Positions 60,901 through 64,000 of a DNA stretch of 64,000 bases are shown here, piece by piece; the first letter of the stretch is position 1, and each line of letters starts with the position of its first letter. The notes under the pieces are model-generated. The model saw nothing but the letters and a program-made list of their open reading frames with translations, was not told the DNA's origin and made no database searches. Origin of the DNA: Endozoicomonas sp. 8E (GTDB lineage: Bacteria; Pseudomonadota; Gammaproteobacteria; Pseudomonadales; Endozoicomonadaceae); contig NZ_CP120717.1 in the NCBI RefSeq assembly GCF_032883915.1, forward strand, positions 1,060,501 through 1,124,500, written 5' to 3'. Both the position numbers and the translations under genes were made by a program.

Positions 60901-62336
60901 TCCTGCAGGTAAGACAGAGGCTGCTCATCATTTTCTGCCAATCCCAGAGCTTTCGGCTGATGTTTTGAATGAGCCACCTGAAGCAGGGGCTTTACGCCGG
61001 TTGACTCGCGAATCGTCTTTAATGAACCCAGCAAATGAAACCAGAGAGCCTCAGTCAGGGGAGAGGTTACGGTGACTGAACCACCGGCCCGAACCTGTTC
61101 CAACAGGCTGGTATTAGGAACTGCAATGCCTTCCGGGTGAATGGCAATGGGGCTCAGCCAATCCCTGATATTATTCCGGTTAATGATGATCGGGTTTTGA
61201 GGTGCGTGCTTTTTATCAAGTTCTTTGTCACAGTTTTTTTCATGAGAGTGTGACAGGTTTTGGAACAGTGAATAAAGCTCGTCATCCCCAACCGGCACCT
61301 GATAAAACTGAACATCGTCGGGTAATGGACGGATCTCCCCATTACTCTCAAAGCACTTGTGCGCCAGCATTTGTCGAATGGTCTGCTCAAAGGCCAGGTC
61401 TTCCCAGTCCGCCCCTCTCAGAATCACCCGCTGTCCGGTCTTCAATGACTCAAGCCTGCCGGGGATATGCCGGATTCGCCCCTGTTTATCCACACCGGGG
61501 CCACCCAGCAGCAACTGTCGCCAGTGACTGTGCAAGTGGCAGTCAATTAGAAGGGTATTGTCGTCCATAGCCGTTTCGGCAGAGGGGAGTTCAGCCAGTA
61601 GCGGAGGAACCTCGTCGATCTCCAACGATGGATCATTGCCAGCTTTTGCGTCCAACTGACAGGTATTGTCCGGTCGATTAATTCGCCGCCAGAAGTCAGC
61701 CCCCGGTGCGTCGGCCCCCGGTATATCCTCAAGCCTGCCAACCGATCTCAGCTGTTCAGGGGCTGCCAGCACCAGCAGAGCAACATGCTCGCCCAGGGAG
61801 CGCTTCTCCCTGCTGACTTTGTCGTACAGACAGGGGGTATCCGGGTCCAGCAGGTCGTTAAATTTGGGCAGATGCTCGCTGGTGAGCTTTCGGATATCGA
61901 TCACCAGGGTGAGTGGCTGCGAACCTTCAAAGAGTTTGCCCGGATAAAGGGTGTGGCGACCCTCGTCGGGAATGCTCAAACGGCTCACCAGGTTAGCCTG
62001 TGAGAGGTCATCGGGATGGGAAATAAGGATGACATCCCGATGTTCATCGCAGGTCTGGGCCACTAAAAGCCGACGAACGTCATCATCATTGGTGACAAAA
62101 CGAAAATCGAAGGCATGAGAGGTCTTGCAGAGTAAGGAGTCCGTTGAGGATACGGTTCTTGTGCGGTCGGGTGACTTAATCTGAGGTGACGATACATTGA
62201 GTTTGGTCATGATATCAGAGCAGATCTCGACATCATTTGGCGGTAATTCCAGCTTTGGTTTTTTGGATGGTACGCCAGTATCAGGCACGCCACTATCAAA
62301 AACCGATTTGTTTATTTCCCTGATTCCGCCATCCAT
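54960..62336 (-). CDS. Copy 8: giant multi-AAA+ / transglutaminase-like protein, 2,458 aa
   Basis: Shortest complete copy, class B. ATG at 62334-62336 with GGGAGA upstream. Basic motif PSKKPKL at residues 23-29. Walker A motifs at ~943 and ~1287; a five-residue insert (GCVGG) lies just before the first Walker B strand. Transglutaminase-like Cys at 1935, with RHVFAEYS and SVDLGGT: triad intact. The linker and the C-terminal coiled-coil insert are both short, explaining the length. The C-terminal domain reads YCWINA and GAHNPSS. The transglutaminase region is nearly identical to that of copy 1. Its stop codon directly touches a 21-bp repeat array, and the 3' flank conserved after other copies is missing. 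Confidence 0.92.
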   Translation of the reverse strand: MDGGIREINKSVFDSGVPDTGVPSKKPKLELPPNDVEICSDIMTKLNVSSPQIKSPDRTRTVSSTDSLLCKTSHAFDFRFVTNDDDVRRLLVAQTCDEHRDVILISHPDDLSQANLVSRLSIPDEGRHTLYPGKLFEGSQPLTLVIDIRKLTSEHLPKFNDLLDPDTPCLYDKVSREKRSLGEHVALLVLAAPEQLRSVGRLEDIPGADAPGADFWRRINRPDNTCQLDAKAGNDPSLEIDEVPPLLAELPSAETAMDDNTLLIDCHLHSHWRQLLLGGPGVDKQGRIRHIPGRLESLKTGQRVILRGADWEDLAFEQTIRQMLAHKCFESNGEIRPLPDDVQFYQVPVGDDELYSLFQNLSHSHEKNCDKELDKKHAPQNPIIINRNNIRDWLSPIAIHPEGIAVPNTSLLEQVRAGGSVTVTSPLTEALWFHLLGSLKTIRESTGVKPLLQVAHSKHQPKALGLAENDEQPLSYLQEKMRARSAFNTFTYQQAAQASHWLNNHPEAPLVIQVNEQTSFSQLFDNIHITSEQKAYFGRRQSQLQEALTAGKPVVLRGLETNPILQQLLEPLVVGQPLLVNGQLQAYPQAHVTMLWPESVKSSSSLFRSMVAKGKPCPEVDLWDINAVKHKISRAELPEQALNKLYQAFETVPAHLCNPLPEMTEGLLHNLILAARRAQQVDHSPQLLPCHWRKAIDSILTHGTRQNPPVRDFLKVACWYLLPDKTLDKDQTASADPDCLNAIINSSQRLDRKFVRQNLWQLARAFDPAVFKGTELQLSYEHPFPAWGEENILNTLCAMILAHGPEKQRDALAYHLKVDPAQAKPWQSLTIRPGRQIKRLQDALASGWQLRLSSGQTRSDAIQALARDCFHVARTANSEAERIKRIEHRLAESLEWLGCANMPMSALARDLYHGEISQKDREGRRLSRLHDRFADSPVIFLQGETGTGKSYFSAKMAKASGQAAVISLGPSDSEQTLMKRWQWQQHADGDRSMAQQNRALMEWASIESDKDAGCVGGEYITLVLDEANLAQTGLLASLNGLWEPQPCIYVNGHPVKVSPKHRVILTGNPDHYSGRQMDPALKEKLPRAYYPRLDQVFLRDRVVEPALVKHLQEHLPEQQINDIAQSATNSVMALWQYYQELLPDHEFTPRDLTDICSWVGWYLDRALPARGSVTCEQINSLIQQSFRDVLGPEITETHQDALSALEIWFAARYHPNNTLSNKVYNHTLQKMQQTFSTVSEKIRPDFDTSGSAVRELVQQLGQDLSRCQQAYHRKIKHGGRQATLIEGPAGRGKDATLNLVIESVKQQAEQRQELMPEVFYLNACDCSWDKVCEKIQKAKIKGGIVVISEMNLIDSQHLEGELNDILAGDAHPGFHLFATINPPEYSGRKPLSPALKGRFRHLPIRQYNPAELQVIVEKVLPETLKGKELAEKLTQQHCRLRACLQRYNLPLQPTSLDLQNVARALNRGGDFSDKALHQSLNQHYRLYLMAADISLEELPESWAPAMGIGALDPDLSQWFYETVSSIDRPWLIRQSDRNSINEKRHEIRINTLLDKEDAKTEVIKRVAQARWQASGLSLKPRESDDIFTQALYRHWQQCWFACVFDLTDVDAHSVFPLTKEQAQALKMPTYQPHFQEADKQIQSWNAHDVQCWPAFWYQISDLPNRWVNDFINKASAISGDDAPEPYNPEVEEEKAPALDRSTNYEDEEIPEVEYCKIFDSQHPPKMYRWEAWDIRVTARGEIKKISLDGKHLLGVEALTPGRLPGNAQKVTLTRNQTLATLEISAKNGQCPLPSLTASDSIVALRIKPGLPFKLIRDHYTGLHTLFVPLAAVGQSFQCTYVVEPAKPGGKTGAKKALFDVQCSEGMKSVLKELFANIDEQPARIQAPLHKIIDAKNIWQRISAITEYCKQFSGAAKPEESENFFRFLVTKRQGSCRHRAPVFVAFCRYFGIPSRQMESLRHVFAEYSVDGGQSWESVDLGGTPVETTVIIPRSRKLNDCSIKSEKLKDLLKDTDLAQQQALARALEMNLEELKKALETNRALPQANLTVSEMVSKLFKQKDLAGFSMGVLMVESMETEELAAGEKALACSGSENLFARSPMWEAVKVILSNNDGDQVTESLKSLHSKMIVQSGASPHRWLRSMLNILNTNLTGPSVIRFAREAMVSGWLDPVPNDKNYPQLDFELHRLLVRLKGIDELKVEAAHCLKKWYQAFLSREKNSQSWQLFYKSLQEKRSDTSTFFITHGHEGFSSFLEGKIANSSIETHWTNEPEGIPNIERMLVHNPAFAQFISGKANHRPVIIIGKPEWYNNVTADKVKALFKQKVDRRPELQPLEEKTLVDNLIKCRQAIQQAFSHYLYELTHSKGASLTYCWINAFKWGTLDRGNHGAHNPSSPGELFTMMSEIDANSCIHDCIEDTYLKQAFNATNALILQSNELTKIAEEFLSTVNLNSLCDAFDI

Positions 62337-62462
62337 AGTCAATCTCCCTTCCTGATGTCTTTTGAAGAACTGCATTGAAACTGATTAATTGTTTGACCTT
62401 AGGGTGGGATTAAAGTTCCGTTTCAATTGTTACCCCTCTGTAGGGTTGTCCAGCCTGCTGTT
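62337..62462 (-). promoter_or_regulatory. Class B leader upstream of copy 8
   Basis: Matches the copy 3 and copy 7 leaders until cctgctgttt near 62462, where similarity stops abruptly and a different repeat (ctcgctcccacgcagagcga) begins. Confidence 0.4.
62343..62348 (-). promoter_or_regulatory. Ribosome binding site of copy 8
   Basis: GGGAGA, 6 bases before the ATG at 62336. Confidence 0.75.
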
Positions 62463-62502
62463 TACCTCGCTCCCACGCAGAGCGAGGCTGTCGCAAAACT
62501 GT

Positions 62503-62711
62503 TCATTCTCGTCATTCCCGACTTCATTCTCGTCATTCCCGACTTCATTCTCGTCATTCCCGACTTCATTCTCGTCATTCCCGACTTCATTCTCGTCATT
62601 CCCGACTTCATTCTCGTCATTCCCGACTTCATTCTCGTCATTCCCGACTTCATTCTCGTCATTCCCGACCTCATTCTCGTCATTCCCGACCTCATTCTCG
62701 TCATTCCCGCG
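62503..62711. repeat. 21-bp satellite, ten units
   Basis: gtcattcccgacttcattct recurs every 21 bases from 62511 to 62700 (ten starts); two late units have gacctcatt, and the last passes into a full REP palindrome. It is the reverse complement of the unit in the gap upstream of copy 6. Heptapeptide-like open frames on both strands are artefacts of the period. Confidence 0.92.
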
Positions 62712-62845
62712 AAGGCGGGAATCCACACTGACTCACCACAAGAACCATTCTGCCCGGTGCCCCCTCTGGCCTTGTCATCCCCGAGAAGGCAGAGATCCAC
62801 CGTTGGCGCTGGATTCCCGCCTTCGCGGGAATGACGACCTCAGAG
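62700..62845. repeat. BIME-like composite REP element, inverted orientation
   Basis: Same element as at 21953-22093 but reversed: REP palindrome, ccacactgactcaccacaag, internal REP-like arm (gtcatccccgagaaggcaga), then an inverted REP palindrome. Confidence 0.8.
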
Positions 62846-63064
62846 CATGGGGACGAGTTGTTGGAGTTTTGCGACACCCTCCTTCGCGGGAATGACGACC
62901 TCAGAGCATGGGGACGAGTTGTTGGAGTTTTGCGACACCCTCCTTCGCGGGAATGACGACCTCAGGGCATGGGAACGAGTTGTTGGGCTTTTGCGACAGC
63001 CTCCTTCGCGGGAATGACGACCTCAGAGCATGGGAGCGAGCTTTAGGAGTTTTGCGACAGCCTC
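62821..63064. repeat. 61-bp tandem repeat, four units
   Basis: cttcgcgggaatgacgacct recurs at 62821, 62882, 62943 and 63004. Each unit joins half a REP to the connector ttggagttttgcgacac. The last two units are more diverged. From 63065 to 63147 lies the 3' flank of copy 9, with the conserved tract aactcaacatgaccaaacgg. Confidence 0.88.
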
Positions 63065-63147
63065 AGAGCGTGGGAACGAGTTGAAAATTGTCTCCTACAG
63101 ACCAGGAAATCACCGATCTCGAATAACTCAACATGACCAAACGGTTA

Positions 63148-64000
63148 TCAGGTATCCAGGGCGTTACACAGCGAATTCAGATTGACGCTGTTCAAAAACT
63201 CTTCGGCAATTTTTGTCAGCTCGTCGGATTTGAGAACCAGAGCATTACTGGCATTGTGTGCCTGTCGTAAGTTGGCATCCTTAATGGTTTTCTCAGACCA
63301 CTTTCCGTTATCCGTTTCAGACATCATGGTGTAAAGCTCTTCTGGTGAGGAGGGGTCATGAGCGCCATAGTTGCCTCTATAGCCCTCGTCCCAAACGAAA
63401 GCATCGGTCCAACAATACGTTAAACTACCGCCTTTCGAGTGTGTCAATCCATACAGATAATGACTGAAGGCCTGTTGAATGGCTCGCACGCATTTGTCTT
63501 TTAAATTATCCACAAGGGTTTGCTCCCCCGTTGACATCTCAAGGGACTCCATAGCGGCTTTGTACCTCACGTATATATCATTTCGTTTTCTCTTTACCTC
63601 AAGACGTACTTCGTCTCTCCTCTTTTCACATTCTTCACTTTCCCGGGGAACAGGGAGTTCCCTCAGCATTTTTTCGTGCTCAGCATGTAATTGTTCTGAA
63701 TTGAGGCGTCGTTCTTCCTCGATTGCCTTATATCGATTGATTTTTTCCAATAACGGCTGCCAAACCCGGCTGTTCTCAACTTTTTGTTGAAACAGAGCTT
63801 CGGCTTTTTTATTTACCACTGTGTCGCACCAGAAAGGTTTCCCCATGATAATCACCGGACGGTGGTTCGCCTTGCCCGAGCTTAACTTCGCAAATGCTGG
63901 ATTGTGCACCAGCATTCGTTCTATGTTCGGAATGCCCTCAGGTTCATCCGTCCAGGCGACCTCTAAAGACAAGTCAGCAATTTTATTCGCAAAGAGTGAC
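63148..64000 (-). CDS. Copy 9: C-terminal part of another paralogue (5' part outside window)
   Basis: The frame is open from the right edge to TGA at 63148-63150, giving 283 residues. It covers the family's PEGIPNIERMLVHNPAF motif, the RPVIIMGKPFW motif, a long charged coiled-coil insert (about 63495-63760, rich in Glu, Lys and Arg) and the C-terminal domain with YCWTDA, GAHDPSSPEEL and a final leucine-rich helix. The frame reads through the window edge in register with the paralogues (SLFANKIADLSLEVAWT), so no start lies in the window. Which leader class it belongs to cannot be seen. Confidence 0.9.
   Translation of the reverse strand, partial: SLFANKIADLSLEVAWTDEPEGIPNIERMLVHNPAFAKLSSGKANHRPVIIMGKPFWCDTVVNKKAEALFQQKVENSRVWQPLLEKINRYKAIEEERRLNSEQLHAEHEKMLRELPVPRESEECEKRRDEVRLEVKRKRNDIYVRYKAAMESLEMSTGEQTLVDNLKDKCVRAIQQAFSHYLYGLTHSKGGSLTYCWTDAFVWDEGYRGNYGAHDPSSPEELYTMMSETDNGKWSEKTIKDANLRQAHNASNALVLKSDELTKIAEEFLNSVNLNSLCNALDT

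Noticed and set aside
62389-62895. Open frames in the repeat gaps that encode heptapeptide-like repeats on both strands (also 45797-46535 and 54613-55086)
   Set aside because: They arise because 21-bp units are divisible by 3 and lack stops; several frames and both strands are open at once, and no ribosome binding site or conserved start is seen.

Overview
The window is filled by one repeating object: a head-to-tail array of at least nine giant paralogous genes, all on the minus strand. Seven are complete (copies 2-8, about 2,460-2,590 residues each). Copy 1 runs off the left edge (its start and 2,059 residues are visible) and copy 9 runs off the right edge (its last 283 residues are visible). 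I see no housekeeping gene, tRNA, rRNA, insertion sequence or CRISPR array, and no credible gene on the plus strand. Copies are numbered left to right; transcription runs from copy 9 towards copy 1.

Each protein has the same plan. A polar N-terminus of about 70 residues, with no signal peptide, carries in four copies a short basic motif resembling a nuclear-localisation signal. Next come four ~80-100-residue modules that look to me like degenerate AAA+ cores, then two AAA+ domains with intact Walker A, Walker B and sensor-1 motifs in the dynein/midasin/MoxR style. A helical region and a length-variable linker follow, then a beta-rich segment, a transglutaminase-like Cys-His-Asp domain, a helical region, a coiled-coil insert of variable length, and a strongly conserved C-terminal domain with an invariant Cys and His. 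If the degenerate modules are real, one chain carries six AAA+ units, a layout otherwise associated with eukaryotic dynein, midasin and RNF213. Fusion to a transglutaminase-fold domain is the most unusual feature. I infer a secreted or host-directed ATP-driven remodelling/processing protein, but nothing in the window proves secretion or activity.

Layout: copy 1 (1-6179), copy 2 (6326-13813), copy 3 (13960-21483), an 803-bp repeat-rich gap, copy 4 (22287-29867), copy 5 (30018-37781), copy 6 (37953-45557), a 1.1-kb repeat-rich gap, copy 7 (46692-54266), a 693-bp repeat-rich gap, copy 8 (54960-62336), an 811-bp repeat-rich gap, copy 9 (63148 onward). The short gaps (146-171 bp) hold conserved leaders with a plausible promoter. 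The long gaps hold REP/BIME-like palindromic elements, 21-bp satellites, a 170-bp tandem repeat and a 61-bp tandem repeat. Two leader and N-terminus classes are seen: class A (copies 1, 2, 4, 5, 6) and class B (copies 3, 7, 8).

The copies are mosaics. Copy 1 resembles copy 2 at its N-terminus but copy 8 in the transglutaminase region; copies 4/5, 5/6 and 6/7 share long near-identical blocks. This points to repeated duplication with gene conversion. Copies 1 and 7 have a changed transglutaminase Asp, copy 1 carries a decayed second half-domain, and copy 5 carries a 72-bp in-frame minisatellite.

Organism: Shine-Dalgarno sites, intron-free multi-kb ORFs and REP palindromes show a bacterium. Roughly balanced GC and the GTCATTCCCGCGAAGGCGGG-type REP fit a gammaproteobacterium. 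An animal-associated lineage such as Endozoicomonadaceae is my guess from the giant repetitive ORFs, not something the sequence proves.
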